DNA of 64,000 nucleotides from NCBI GenBank assembly GCA_021234535.1, contig CM037832.1:2300359-2364358 (forward strand), in the 5' to 3' direction. This document shows, one piece after another, positions 1-11,843 of the stretch; positions within the stretch are counted from its first letter, which is position 1; the number at the start of each line of letters is the position of its first letter. The DNA comes from Stichopus chloronotus (lineage: Eukaryota; Echinodermata; Holothuroidea; Aspidochirotida; Stichopodidae). Made by a program: the position numbers and the translations under genes. The notes under the pieces are model-generated. The model was not told the DNA's origin and made no database searches. It saw only the letters and a list, made by a program, of their open reading frames with translations.

Positions 1-398
1 GTTTTAGTCATTTACGTCATTGTAGATTGCAAAGCGTGCAAAGATGTACAATGTTAACATTGCACATGGTCAATTTATGACCTACCGTTCAATATATTTT
101 ATGGTCTTGGTCTATGGTCTTATGGTCTTCTATGATGAAGGGATAATTTTACAAAACATTCAAGACTCACACTGTGGGCATGTTTTTTTTAATTCTGTGA
201 CCCTAAGACAGGTGTACAGCGGGCTTTTCCCTTTAACTTTGGTAATATGCCTTTATTAACGTAAGTGTAGATAAATCTTGAAATATGCAGATCAACACAC
301 TCAAATATGTGCCTGAATTTAGTTTTCTCAAGACTGTTTAAAAATTCTATTTTGTAATGACACATCTGGAACCACATCTCTCTATTTTTCGCTTTCAG
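1..398. other. Intron or upstream flank of gene A
   Basis: I see no coding exon or RNA gene here. The stretch ends in a pyrimidine-rich tract and an AG at 397-398, which is the acceptor of the first visible exon of gene A. By comparison with gene C, the exons for signal peptide, CUB and propeller blades 1-2 should lie to the left of the window. Confidence 0.6.
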
Positions 399-570
399 AC
401 CCCGACGGACTTGCGGTTGACCCTGTATGTAGGGTAGTGTACTGGACAGATGTAGGCACACAATCATATCCGACAGTCAGCGTTGCGAGATTGGATGGAT
501 CTTTTAGAAGAATACTGGTCTCGACAGACATCGAATCACCACGTGACATCGTTGTACAGACGAATCGAGG
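399..570 (+). CDS. Gene A exon: propeller blade (YWTD)
   Basis: Acceptor AG is at 397-398 and donor GT at 571-572. The 172-nt exon enters in phase 1 and leaves with two bases over. It carries a classic LDLR class B repeat: a D-G-L-A-V-D strand, VVYWTD, then [12 protein letters not shown]. The paralogous gene C exon (54292-54463) has exactly the same length. Confidence 0.88.
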
Positions 571-3500
571 GTATGGAGATGCAGTACATTGAGACGTAAT
601 AACTCTGACAGTGTAACCATAAGAGAAGTTGCTTCATGCCATGAAATTTGCTGTATATTTCCTATTTCTAATCTGCTCGCACGACTTGTGTGAGAGAAAG
701 TGTGTTGTTCAGGACAGATTTGCACAAGAATAATTATTTGGCACATAAGCGGAGGCGGCCACAAGCCTCAACATATGATCACAATCTGGGCGATGGCCTT
801 TTGAAAGCGACAAATGGATGTTGCAAAAATTTGCGAGTTACTTTCACATTCTTGGAAAGGGCCATAGTGAGTTATCAGGGGGTTCATAAATTTAATCATG
901 AATACAATTAAATCATACATTCAGGGGAGCCTGTGGCATCAATGAAGGGGCCTTTCATATTTTTCCTACCTGGGGACCCTCATGCCCCAACTCCTAGCTA
1001 CACCACTGAGAGTCATTTAATCACAGCAGAGGACCCTCTGGATTTGAAAGGTCACCCAAATGTGTCAATTGAGTTACCACTCTTGTGTTCGACCGTCATG
1101 CTGTACATCCAGTGGCGGTAAAAGGATTTTAGAATGTAGCAGTGAAAGGACAAATGGAGGTAAAGAAAGTGTTACGGGTGTCTAGGGTGTAGATGAGCTT
1201 AAGCATGTGGGATCGAGGGGCATGTATTTGAGGCACTGGTGGGGGAACCTCACGTGGGGTCAGTGGAAGGCCCTGGGAGTTCTGAGATTCTACCATTTTT
1301 TCTGGGTGAAGTATTGAGTCTTGTGATAAGTATATTTTGGTTCAGCGTGCATTATACAATGGATACATTCCAAATGATTTTAATCAATTCGGTTTTCTTA
1401 CTAGACAACATGGTCAGTTAATCCCCCTGGTTTGGTCCGGGGAATATGTCAGCTTGAGGGTTCAAGGGAATGGGTGATATTTCCCACCATAATTGCCTTG
1501 GTGTCCACAGCAGTACAAGTTTCCCGGTACTCCCTTTACCTATTCCGCGCGAATACTAAGGGTTTCCGCAATTTACGCATTCAATACTTTCAACAATGTA
1601 AATGCCAATGAAAAGGGGAAGTTGTAATTATCTGACTGCCAATTTTGTCGAGGTATCTTGCTAACATGTAATTGCTACTGTCAACACCGGCATAATCATT
1701 TCTTCGATACTAAGCTCGTATCAGAAACCGTTTGTCATCACGATGTTTTTCATTGATTGACAGTTGAGTTAGCAATGGTCAACGCGAGGACGACGATAAA
1801 CAAGTATACCTTGTCGTTTTGATGAGTCATTCAAGTCTTCCTCCTCAATTTACATTTGGATTAAGGATTTGGACTTGAACAATAGCGTCGCAACTGCAAA
1901 ATGTTTTGTGTACTATAAAACTTTCGCGCCTTTCTAAAGTAAATCCGAAGATACAACGGCTTTGAGAACGTTTGTGATTATCATATATTGTCATGATTAA
2001 AGGAAGCTGAAACTCTGTTTATTGCTACACCTTTACCTGATTAGTCACCTTAACTGTTTTGTTTATTCATTCACAGGAGAGGTGATTTAACTCTATGTAC
2101 ACTAGTCACACAACGTTTCAGTGATTTTAACCATTGAATTAGGCCGTTCATGGTCATTTTTGTTGCTGCCTTCTCCTGTAATTGCTGTACGTTAACATAA
2201 GTTACAGGGTTTGTTAATCAAACCACGATGGTGCCTACGAATAGTTGCGTAATACGTTCTTGCGCGCACATGTCAAGTGCAGATTTACTGTGAAGGTGAA
2301 CAGTCACGCAGACATTTCTTTTGTTTTATAAAGTTCTAATCGCCATTTTAGCCTGCTTGCAAGACCCTTTGCATTTTATCCTAGTGTGTAACACCGTGTA
2401 CCTTTCGAATATTACTGACTTTCTCTCAGGAAAAATAGGGGATTGCTTGATTGCTTCAAGTCGTTTCCACTTACCTAGCAGCACTCTGTTCATGCTAGCT
2501 TCAAACTGGTGCTGACAGTCAGCTGACGCATAAGTCACAGTAGTCGTACGCACTGTACTAATAGGCCTATCGCATATGTATACCACCATACCACGACTAA
2601 CGGCATATTGGTGCTGTCGTGGTGTTCCTTTTGTTCCCTTCACTTCTTGATGATATTGTTATGATTATTGGGAGATATTGACTTTTTGGCATCAACGAAA
2701 AAACTAGCACAATAATTCCATTAGTACGATTGTTTCAATGGTTTCCAAGACGGTGGAATTTCTGGGTCTATTGTATTGATAGCATATTTTTGGTATACCC
2801 CAATTTTCGGCACACATTGATTTTCGCCAAGTGATGGAAATTCAATTCCACAAAATTCAATGACATTGCTTCAAAACTTAAATACTCCACGAAACGTAAC
2901 ACGTGTGATATAAAATAAAAATATTACATAGTATGCACTTTTGAAATGAAAACAACCAAAAGTACCTATCAGGAAGAAGAAAAGATAAAACAATAATGAT
3001 AATGTAGTGAGAAATTCCGAATAGCCTATTCCAATCGAATGTTGCATATTTCGTCTCCAAAGCAACAACCGACTACTTACTTGTAAATTTCTCTTTAACA
3101 ACATGCACTAGTGCCAGCTCCTGTGGCATGCACACGGCCTCAGAAGCTTTACTTTTCTTGCTATATCGATATACATCGTTACACAGAGTTGTATTTAGTG
3201 CGCTGCGTTGTATTGCAGAAGAGCGGCATAGTGATTGTATAACCATTAGCTGCAATGCGTTGTAGTTTGCACTATTGTCTAGGTGGATGTCCGTACCAGC
3301 CTCTCAACTGTTCTTTGTTTAAAACCGTAGTTAGGAAATAGACAAAATCACAATGTTGAACTATATTTAGTAAATCAGGAATAAAACAAACCCGTTCAAG
3401 CTTTTCTTTAGGAGATGTGTTTAGTATGTTTCAAGGTTTTCATTATTTGAACTCTGTTTAAATACCCAAGTGACCTTTGACCCCATCAAAACAATACGGT

Positions 3501-6500
3501 TCCTGTACTAAATATGATACACTTACATACAAAATATGAGATTTGTCCAAATATTCCTTCTATCGTGTTCACCAGGTTTTTGCAATTTTGTCACTGTTGA
3601 TTACCGTAATGATCTTTGACACACACACACACACAATAGACACAACCAAAGCAACAGGGCATTTGCACTTTGTAATCTAGTACACCTAGATACCAAATAT
3701 TAGATTCTTGCCTTCCAGATATAGTGTTTACAAACAAGGCATCACAAGCACACCTTCACACATAAACAAGCCCCCAACCCACACACGCACACATACGCAA
3801 TTGTGACTACAAAGGGTACGATTTAATTGAAACCAAAATGGCTATATCGATTGTCGAGGTATTGAACCTTCTAATATCTTTCTCTTTCTAGGTATGTGTA
3901 TTGGTCTGACTGGGGTTCTGTTGCAAAGATAGAAAGAATGAATGGAGATGGAACCGGTAGGACAGTTTTGGTCAACTCTGAACTTGGATGGCCAAATGGA
4001 ATCGCCATTGACACTGTCGGTAAGTATTAACGTGGCACAAGTAAGAGTGCATTTTGTTGCGTTCGAGTTACAATCTCTTGCTAATAAGCTTATGTCTTAC
4101 TCACTCCAAAGAAATGGAAGTAGTAAATTGGTGATACTTTCAAATGTTCAGCTTTTGTCTTTTTATCGTCATTCCCGGGGTGGTAATCTTTGGATGTCTG
4201 TTTGCCCAAGGCATTTTCACATTTTGTGACTCTAATTGCTTAATAGATTTTACAGTCGCAACAACTTCATAGTGCGTAGAACCATACTAAGCTCACTGTT
4301 CATACAAGGTAGTAGATTTTTACTGAAAGTAAGCAGACTCAATATTTTTACACTTGACATTTCCTGACATGGTTTTCATAAATTTGGAAATTGTTACTTT
4401 CAGCAATATTGCTAAGAGTATGCCACACAAAGCATCACAGAATTTTATGGTTTGACATTAGGCAATTCCACGGCTGTGAGAACATTTTCCCAAAAAAATC
4501 AAAAGTATTTGATAGAAATGAATTTGATGTCAAATGAAAGCTGAAAGTGTATATTTTCATGAGCTAGGTTTGTAAGTATAATTTTCCTACATTTGAGGTA
4601 CAAAAACGTGATTAATTATTGTTTACATTGTTCAGAAAATATAGCAAAAAGTGATTACAAACTATTCACAAATCGAACTTGATAACAAGTATGCAATTGA
4701 TATTAGTCACTATCATGTAAAAGTATAGATCACGAAAAATTGATCGTATCATGTTTTTGCTGTTTTGGTCATTTTTGTTGATTTAATAACTTTTAGTACT
4801 TAGTTTACTAAAAAAGTCTTTCCGTTACCAAAATACATGTTTTTCCTTCTTTCTAGGAAATATAGCAGGATAAATGAAATGAAAATTATGATTTAAAGCA
4901 AGTCAAAGGTCTGTAAGGATAATATTAGCTTGATGTTTTTCACGCTAATACTTATAATATACCTGTTTTAATTCTGAATATTTAGAGTCACAATGTCCTT
5001 CCGTTAACGTGGAATTGCCACACTGTTTAAACAACTAGGGGAATTTCATTTTTCCTCCGAACCTGTTGCACTGTGATTCGACGATATGGAGCTTCTACTA
5101 TACTTATATGGAAAAACCCATAGCCTAGGTATAGCATATGATCGTAAACTTGATTCGGACGTTTCCATGAATGAATTCACTTGAAGTAGTAATTTTGTTA
5201 ACCAAATAATGTAGAATGATGTCATTCTGACAGTAATTCCATAACAAGATCACATCAAAGAGAGTCTTAACTATGAATCCCACCTTAACTCAACGAGGTC
5301 AAAGGAAACGTACTTTTCAAATCTCAATATAAAAAAAGAAACGAAGATTTGCTCTCCTCAAAATAGAATAGTGTATATACAAGGGACTAATGTCGATTGA
5401 GAACTAACTACTAAGGATTGGTTATAGATGAGAGGTTTGCCTTCCTATCCATATTTAAAATTAAATGAGTAATGTTTATTTTGTCTCTGGGTTAGCGTTT
5501 GTTGTGTCCTTTTAAATCAGGTGGCATAGTAAAAGTTGTTTCTTGTTAAGCATTCGTTTAGCTTAATGCTGTGGCGAGTTACATTCTTGTTGAGCCTTTA
5601 TCTCGTAGATATCAATTTTTTTTTTCACCAGGTAGGAAACTTTACTGGGCAGACGCATTTTTAAACAAAATTGAGAGAAGTAACTTGGATGGCTTTTTGA
5701 GAGAAGTGATCAGACAGTTTAATGACGACATCCATCCTTTTGGATTAATATATCACGACAATACTCTCTTCTGGACTGACGGGGTTTCTGAAGGAATCGA
5801 TGTGGCTGACAGAGACATTCAAGCAGAACCTTCGACCTTGCATGTAGCTGGTGTACCTACTCGCTTTCACGGTCTTGCCTTTCATTCAACAGCTGATCCT
5901 CCCATAAGTAAGAATATAATCTTGTTTTTGATATAAGTCCCAAACGGAGTTTTGTTGGTGGGATCATTGAGATCTTTAATAAAAGATGGACTCTATTTTT
6001 AAGAACCCTTGACAGAACGATGACGTTTTTCATTAATTTGCAGGTTGAATTGCAAATCCACCATTATCCCCGTGTCTCGATCTCTCTCTTCCTCTATTGT
6101 CGTCAGACTTGCAGCTCCTTCCCCAAGCAAAGAAAGTACATATGCTCATTATCGCTTGCTGCAAGGCTGCAACTGGTTGTTACCCTTCGTGAGAAAATAA
6201 CATATCTAATATGTTTCTTTACACACGTTTCGTTTCAGTTGTGAACGATTGTTCCTTTCAAGGTCAAATGGGAGGATGTGAAGAACTTTGTCTGTCAGTA
6301 CCATCGGGGACGTCCTGTGTGGCTGGTGAGTGTATGGAATCACACAAAAGAGCTGGACTTCAGCTTCAATCTCTAACTTTTTCAACTTGGCTAAACGGTA
6401 ATCAGGCTGGGAAGCTGAAAGTGTACATAGATATGTGATCAAATATAAACATATTGTACGTGATATCAATTGATCAATTTATTGATTGTACGTGATATCA

Positions 6501-8841
6501 ATTGAGAAAGATGGTTGATGGATGGTTTTCTGGGTAGAAAGTAGGTGTAAATAAGGATCTTCTAAAGACTGTCCCATTTGATCTGATTTGTGTTGCCCAC
6601 CTTTATGTAATTTATGTCATGAATTTGGCTTGCTCTGGACTCTGCTATATGTAGACTTTCTGTTGAATATATTGGTGATAACATCAATATTGTGAATATC
6701 ATGGATAAACGATGCTATCGTTTTATTTTATATTTAAATTATAAGTGCAATTGCCAAAACAAATCTACTTAAAAATCTGATGCAACATTTTTTATGAAGA
6801 AAAAGCTGGCGTAGGAACCTTGTAGTATATATTATCGATATCATTGATGAAAACTAACGTAACAGAATAATTTGTCAGGAGGAAACGATTTGTTTGTAAC
6901 ACACACAAAGTTATGGTGGGCACACATTTCAGAAACACTTCATTGTTATATGATTTTGTTCACAGTTAAAATTAAATCTCATATGTTATAGGATCGATTG
7001 TCTTTTCACAGTGTCTCCCATCTTTCAAAATTGTCCGAACAATATGTTCATTTCGACAAGGGTTGTCACTACTGTTACTTGGACAGAACCTACGGTTTAT
7101 TCGCCATCCGCTGTGCCAGTCACTGTTACGTCATCACATCCGTCCAGCAATTTGAACGTCTCCCCGAATGACGGCACAATCCAGGTTACATATTCCGCTA
7201 TCGATGAGATTGGAAACTCGAGGGAATGTAGCTTTAACATTTATGTTACATGTAAGACTGAATATTTCAATGTAAAAAATCCCAGTTGTCATAGTGATCG
7301 TGAGGTGGACGAAGGATGAAAATAGTCAAATAATTAGGAAAACCTGGCACAGTTTTGAAACATTTGAAGGCAGAATGATATTATTCCATACGTCATCTGA
7401 AATTATTCAGCAATAAGTCCCCTTATTTTCCTTCTTAAACTTTTACAGAACGAAACATTGCCTATTACAAGCAAAAAAGTTTTCTTAACATTAATTTAAA
7501 CAAATCGTTCACTGAAGTTGTTTCCACAAACTATAAGGGTTATCATCATTTTTGATAATAGCGTATGTGTTACAAACTGAAGATGTCTGCAGCAGTAAGG
7601 GGAGGTTCGGAAGCAGTGTAATCGCAGAAGGTCCCACATTAAGTTGAGGTTGGGCCTAATTGCTTTCTTAAGTGATGATTTATGATTCTGTGGGATATTT
7701 GTTGACGCGAACTTTATTAATGTTTCATTGAACCAAAAACATTGCTGTCAATAGATCAGTAATCTTGTGAATGTTACAGAATTTCCAAATTATTCCAGAA
7801 GGCGAAATTGCATTTCCGTGTGGGGTCTATCTGTAGACCCATGCAAATTCAGGAATTTATGTTTTCGTTGTTGTGATCTCCTCGGAATTTCATGAAACAC
7901 TACACTTCACAGTGGTATCGATCATCTGAGTCATATGTCAATTTATTAAAAGTTTCAATTGAATAGAGCAAGAAACCTCATCTTTTCAGTTGAAGAATAT
8001 CCACCACCAGTGGTCATTGGATGTCCGGAAGATATCATAGAAGAAGTTTCCACCAAGGATGATGTCATTTTTGTCAGTTGGGAGGAGCCCAGAGCAGAAT
8101 CTGAAATTGGTGAGGTGACTCTTCGGTCCCAGTCTCACTCTAGGGGTGTGTTTCCTGTAGGGAGCACTCCAGTTACTTACATCTGGGAGGATAGTGTTGG
8201 AAAGTCATCCGAGTGCAATTTTTTTGTAGTAGTAAATGTCGTTGGTAAGTTGAAAAAACTATGTAGAAGAACGTCGACTTCTTCTGCTGTTGCTATGTAA
8301 GAACGTAGATGGTCATTACATTTTTGATATACAGCCGTCGCAGACGTCATCATATATAAACGCCCTTCTTTCTGGGCATTTAAAAGAACAGATTAGCGCT
8401 GCGTGTATATTGCAGATATAACAATTGTATGAGGTCACTTTGTTTCCATGACTATAGACATTTTTTTAAACTTATAACAATAATTGCATTCGGAATATGT
8501 CCTTATCTATTTTCTTTTCTTTTTTTGTCATTTTTGAAGATGATGACGTGGGCGATCGCGATTTATCAAGTCTTCTTTATGGCCTTGGTGGTTCTTTCAT
8601 TCTGTGTTTCGTACTCATCATTGTCGTTGCCGTAATTTGGAAGTGTACAACCTGTTCGTGCAAAACAACAAACGTGAGAGACGAGAATTTCGTACCTCCT
8701 CCATACGCCCCACCGTCTGCTCCAAGCGCAAGTAAAGTTTGGTCAATATCTGATCATGCTCCTCCACCAAAAAACGAAACCCCTTATTACCTGGAACTCG
8801 ACGGTAATAATTGCTACAGCCACGGAATCCAGTCTCCTTAG
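399..8841 (+). CDS. Gene A: YWTD propeller-EGF-HYR-HYR transmembrane receptor, 5' partial
   Basis: Seven exons (399-570, 3892-4019, 5632-5907, 6239-6325, 7012-7251, 7990-8244, 8540-8841) join in one open frame and give about 485 visible residues to a TAG stop at 8839-8841. In order they encode LDL-receptor-type propeller repeats (VVYWTD, YVYWSD, KLYWAD, TLFWTD), a four-cysteine EGF-like module, two HYR domains, a transmembrane helix and a 60-70 residue tail. The LDLR-class propeller with its trailing EGF, and the HYR fold, are known extracellular protein-binding modules, so this is read as a type I cell-surface receptor. Each exon matches the corresponding exon of gene C (46614-60307) in length and phase, except that exon 2 here is 39 nt shorter. 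The start lies outside the window. No frameshift or stop is seen, so it looks functional. The ligand is unknown. Confidence 0.85.
571..3891 (+). other. Gene A intron, about 3.3 kb
   Basis: No exon is recognised. It contains a diverged copy of the TGACCTTTGACC-bearing repeat at about 3440-3760 (the same family as the array near 20632-21090), a short (AC)n run near 3619-3634 and CA-rich sequence to about 3800. Several short open frames in 690-2640 on both strands have no recognisable domain and are treated as chance. Confidence 0.55.
3892..4019 (+). CDS. Gene A exon: propeller blade (YWSD)
   Basis: Acceptor AG is at 3890-3891 and donor GT at 4020-4021. The exon encodes YVYWSDWG followed by [16 protein letters not shown] and the N-G-I-A-I-D strand that opens the next blade. 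It is 39 nt shorter than the gene C counterpart, which has a 13-residue insertion just after the YWSD motif. Confidence 0.88.
4020..5631 (+). other. Gene A intron, about 1.6 kb
   Basis: AT-rich intron. I see no exon, RNA gene or defined repeat in it. Confidence 0.5.
5632..5907 (+). CDS. Gene A exon: last two propeller blades
   Basis: Acceptor is CACCAG at 5626-5631 and donor GT at 5908-5909. The exon holds [19 protein letters not shown] and then TLFWTDG, the fifth and sixth blade strands. It ends in [10 protein letters not shown], also seen in gene C. At 276 nt it equals the gene C exon 55222-55497. Confidence 0.88.
6239..6325 (+). CDS. Gene A exon: four-cysteine EGF-like module
   Basis: An 87-nt phase 1-1 exon with AG at 6237-6238 and GT at 6326-6327. 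It encodes [16 protein letters not shown] and TSCVA, matching the N-terminal half of the EGF that follows LDLR propellers (C-x7-C-x3-C-x8-C). The last two cysteines of a full EGF are missing because the exon stops after the fourth. Confidence 0.85.
6326..7011 (+). other. Gene A intron with a short direct repeat
   Basis: AT-rich. A ~17-bp word (TTGTACGTGATATCAATTGA) occurs twice close together near 6453-6472 and 6486-6505. No exon is seen. Confidence 0.45.
7012..7251 (+). CDS. Gene A exon: HYR domain 1
   Basis: 240-nt phase 1-1 exon, AG at 7010-7011 and GT at 7252-7253. HYR hallmarks are the opening [16 protein letters not shown], the VTSSHPSS turn, the [11 protein letters not shown] strand and the closing cysteine in ECSFNIYVT. 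It matches the gene B exon 23654-23896 and the gene C exon 56687-56923. Confidence 0.88.
7252..7989 (+). other. Gene A intron between the HYR exons
   Basis: No exon is seen. Near the 3' end the segment around 7912-7926 (GTGGTATCGATCATC) is shared with the gene B intron upstream of its third HYR exon (about 28072-28086), supporting common descent of intron as well as exon. Confidence 0.55.
7990..8244 (+). CDS. Gene A exon: HYR domain 2
   Basis: 255-nt phase 1-1 exon, AG at 7988-7989 and GT at 8245-8246. It encodes [20 protein letters not shown], a [16 protein letters not shown] strand and the closing cysteine in [10 protein letters not shown]. The length is identical to HYR exons at 27682, 28230 and 57412. 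Confidence 0.88.
8540..8841 (+). CDS. Gene A terminal exon: transmembrane helix and cytoplasmic tail
   Basis: The acceptor at 8538-8539 gives phase 1 continuation; the stop TAG is at 8839-8841. A hydrophobic stretch ([19 protein letters not shown]) is followed by juxtamembrane cysteines in KCTTCSCK, possibly acylated. The tail is proline-rich with FVPPPYAPP, a PPxY WW-domain ligand pattern, then VWSIS and a YYLELDG...CYSH segment. The last segment aligns without gaps with the tail exons at 13413 and 32975. Type I topology is inferred. Confidence 0.85.
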
Positions 8842-9501
8842 GATGAATCCAAGCAACGACCTCCACCCCTTCCTGCTGGGAGAAATGATTCTTCGTAGTA
8901 ACTTGAACGTGAAGTGTCTTAGAGTCAACGGATAAGGACGAGTGCTTTCATGACATCGTTAACAAATTTTATATTGAAGCCGAATTTGATTTTTTTTATT
9001 TCTCAGTCTCCGCTTAAGGGTAGCAATAACAATGGTAATAGAATTGTTGCACTATTGGATACTGTAGGAAAAAGAGCAACCTGAGCCTGTGAAGTGTAAG
9101 ATTTTGTTGTATACGTTATGTCTTTGAGAGAATGACGAGAAATTAATCACAGGTTTGCTGTATTCAGTTATACTTTTTAGTTAAAGCTATTTACGAATCA
9201 CAGCAATCACTATTTTTGGCCTTCTTATATATATTATCACAGTGCTGTGGAATTCAAAATGAGTGTTCCACATCTACAAAGTCCTTTGCAGATGTTGTCT
9301 TGCAGGTTATTCTTTGCATTTCTACAGAATCGTAAATTGGAATGTTCTTGTCCTAGTCGTAAGTGCAGTCGTACGGTGTCTCGATTGTTATGTACAGTAA
9401 GCCTTCAGAAGTGATAACGACAAGGGTTCACGTGTTACTAAGTAAATAACATTTTATTTTCAGTGTGCGTATTTGCTTTAGAACGCACAATTATTAATAT
9501 G
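8842..9501 (+). other. 3' flank / probable UTR of gene A
   Basis: No further coding sequence is seen. I could not identify a clear polyadenylation site with confidence. Confidence 0.4.
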
Positions 9502-9687
9502 TTTTATATATATGGTATATATATATGGTATATATATATATATGGTATATAAATGATATATATATGATATATACATATATATTATATATATATATATGAC
9601 ATATATATATATGACATATATATATATGACATATATATATATGACATATATATATATGACATATATATATATGACATATATATATAT

Positions 9688-9744
<57 letters not shown>
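9502..9744. repeat. (AT)n microsatellite with 15-bp GAC-interrupted subarray
   Basis: Almost pure AT dinucleotides. Between about 9598 and 9690 the trinucleotide GAC recurs every 15 bp, seven times, making a compound minisatellite. An open frame of MTYIY repeats across it is a by-product of the repeat, not a gene. Confidence 0.95.
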
Positions 9745-9746
<2 letters not shown>

Positions 9747-11059
9747 ATGGTCTTTCCTACGGTGTCATAGAAACGGTGTCAGTTACTTAATAATACAGGT
9801 TTAAATGAGTTGGACCTATGCATGTTTACCATAAAATTACTAGAAAAGTGTGGAATGATTTTTGAATTGCGACGACAAATGAAGTAATTTCTTTATCGAA
9901 GGGTGAGCAACATTTCTTATTGGTATTCAAACGTTACAGTTTTGTGTACGGTTGATGAATTACTGTAATCGTATTTTTTTATTGTTTTCCTGTGTTCATA
10001 TGAAATCATCTAAGGCATAGAAATACATTACACAACAATTTTTAACACTTTGGATAAAATAATGTTTGGAATCTTAGGCTTGTTGCTCTGCAGTGCTGCA
10101 GGCTGGTTCCTTAGTGTGTACGTATGTATGGTAGGTAACAGGGAAAGTCCCAAGCCATTGTCAAGAAAAACATCACGTAGGAGACAACCTTAAATGGAAA
10201 GTTTGTGAATATATTGCAGGTTGTTGGTTTAAGGTTTTTTTACACATACCAGGCAAATGGTTTTGGTATCCTTGATCGACTGGAGTACTCTGTTATACTT
10301 GCTACCCAACTGAATAGAAATTGCTTCAGTACACTGGGCATGCTGCATGCAGAGAACAATACAACTTGTGAAATCGTACGATTTCTTGTGAGACTGAAAT
10401 CTTTTAGTGCCAAGATTAACATCCACTGTCGCTAGTAAGGCAAACCAACACAAACAAAAGGGCAATCCACGGAGTTGCGTATCTCATCGCCAACATGCAT
10501 TGATTTAAATACAGGGCATGCACACGTGGATTTGTTATCGTTTACTGCAACCATATCTCACAGAGACCTAGTTCGGGGAACTGGTTGTAAATGAGTGGCA
10601 AACATTCTTCAAGCATAAAATGGTGGTAAGCATCTCAATACTGATATCTACTGTAAGGTAGCAAACTTAAGCTTATAGCCCGGGGCAACTAGGCTCAAGT
10701 AAGGATAACTAATGGCTCAAAAGTATCTGTGCATATTACGCTACATAACACAATTATAACATTGGATTATTCCATGTAGGTTAGGCTTAGTGGTTAGAGT
10801 TAGGGGAAGGATATAAGAGCATCCCTCTATGGGTATTTGCACATACGTCTCCTATTTACCTGTGCAGGACCTGGTTCTGCTAAAATTATTGTTTGACTGA
10901 GAAATAATACTTTCATAAAATACATTATCCACTGGGGCCAGTTCTGCTAAAGATGTTTTGGCTAAGGGTTAAAAAGGTGGTGTCTATTGCCCCAAATGCT
11001 GGCTCTAAGTTTGTTACCAAACAATCATACAATTTCACCAGTTTACTATAAGAGTAATA
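9745..11059. other. Intergenic, no gene recognised
   Basis: I see no domain, RNA gene or well-defined repeat here. Overlapping short open frames on both strands at about 10205-10465 have no recognisable content. Confidence 0.5.
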
Positions 11060-11770
11060 TACTGTATCTTCAGGATAGTGCTCATAGCAACGGTCTTGCA
11101 AAATTTTGCATATAATGCTTAACTATAGCTCTCAAGATATGGTGGAAATAGAAATTTTGGGTTTCAATTGACTTTTTTCTAAAAAAATCAGCAAATTTCA
11201 CTCTCTTTAATACAAAAGTGATACACCTTGAATATTACATTCTCAAGTAAGTCCTTGCAAAATTTTGCATTAAATGCTCAAATACATCTCATGATATGCT
11301 GGAAATACCAATTTTGGGACAAAATTGGCTTTGTTCCCTCCAAAATCAGCAAATTTCACTGGATTTACCATCACAGTAATATTATGTTGAACAATGTGTA
11401 CTCAGGTAAGTCCTAACAAAACTTTAAGTTAATTGGTCTAATAGTTCTCAAGATATTCTGGAAATACAAATTTTGGGGCAAAATTGGCTTTTTCTCTCAA
11501 AAATCAGCAAATTAAAACCTCTTTACTACAAAAGTGATATACCTTGAATATTTCATTCCCAGGTAAGTTTTTTTTTGCAAAATTTTGCATTAAATGCTCA
11601 AATACTTCTCACGATATGCTGGAAATACCAATTTTGGGGCAAAATTGGCTTTCTTCTAAAAAATCAGCAAATTTGACTCGATTTGCCATACAACTAATAC
11701 ATCTTGCACATATTGGCATCATGCACAACCTTACCAAATTTCAAATTAATCGCTCATATGCTTTTCATAG
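11060..11770 (+). repeat. ~158-bp tandem satellite, forward orientation
   Basis: Four or so diverged units share the anchor AAAATCAGCAAATT, which starts near 11185, 11341, 11500 and 11660. Alternate units are more alike than neighbours: one type reads CAAAAGTGATA-CCTTGAATATT, the other AATATTATGTTGAACAATG. This suggests a two-unit higher-order repeat. The right end (ATCGCTCATATGCTTTTCA) reappears as the reverse-complement boundary of the arrays at about 29075 and 35920, so the array may be part of a mobile unit with a fixed end. Confidence 0.85.
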
Positions 11771-11843
11771 CACGACCGTACCTACTCTTGGGAAGACAGT
11801 TATGGAAATTCAACTGAATGCAGTTTTGTGATAACTGTTTCGG
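11771..11843 (+). pseudogene. 3' remnant of an HYR exon
   Basis: The frame ending at 11843 reads TYSWEDSYGNSTECSFVITVSG and is followed by a perfect GTAAGT donor. This is the last third of an HYR domain, closest to the gene B HYR exons 27682-27936 and 28230-28484. Sequence upstream of about 11771 is satellite instead of exon, so the acceptor and the N-terminal two-thirds are gone. It cannot be spliced as a normal exon. Confidence 0.8.

Noticed and set aside
2326..2643. 105-codon open frame on the - strand inside a gene A intron
   Set aside because: No recognisable domain, no paralogous match in genes B or C, and it lies within an intron of the receptor.
9596..9790. Open frame of repeated MTYIY
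   Set aside because: It is a direct translation of an AT-rich microsatellite with a period divisible by three.
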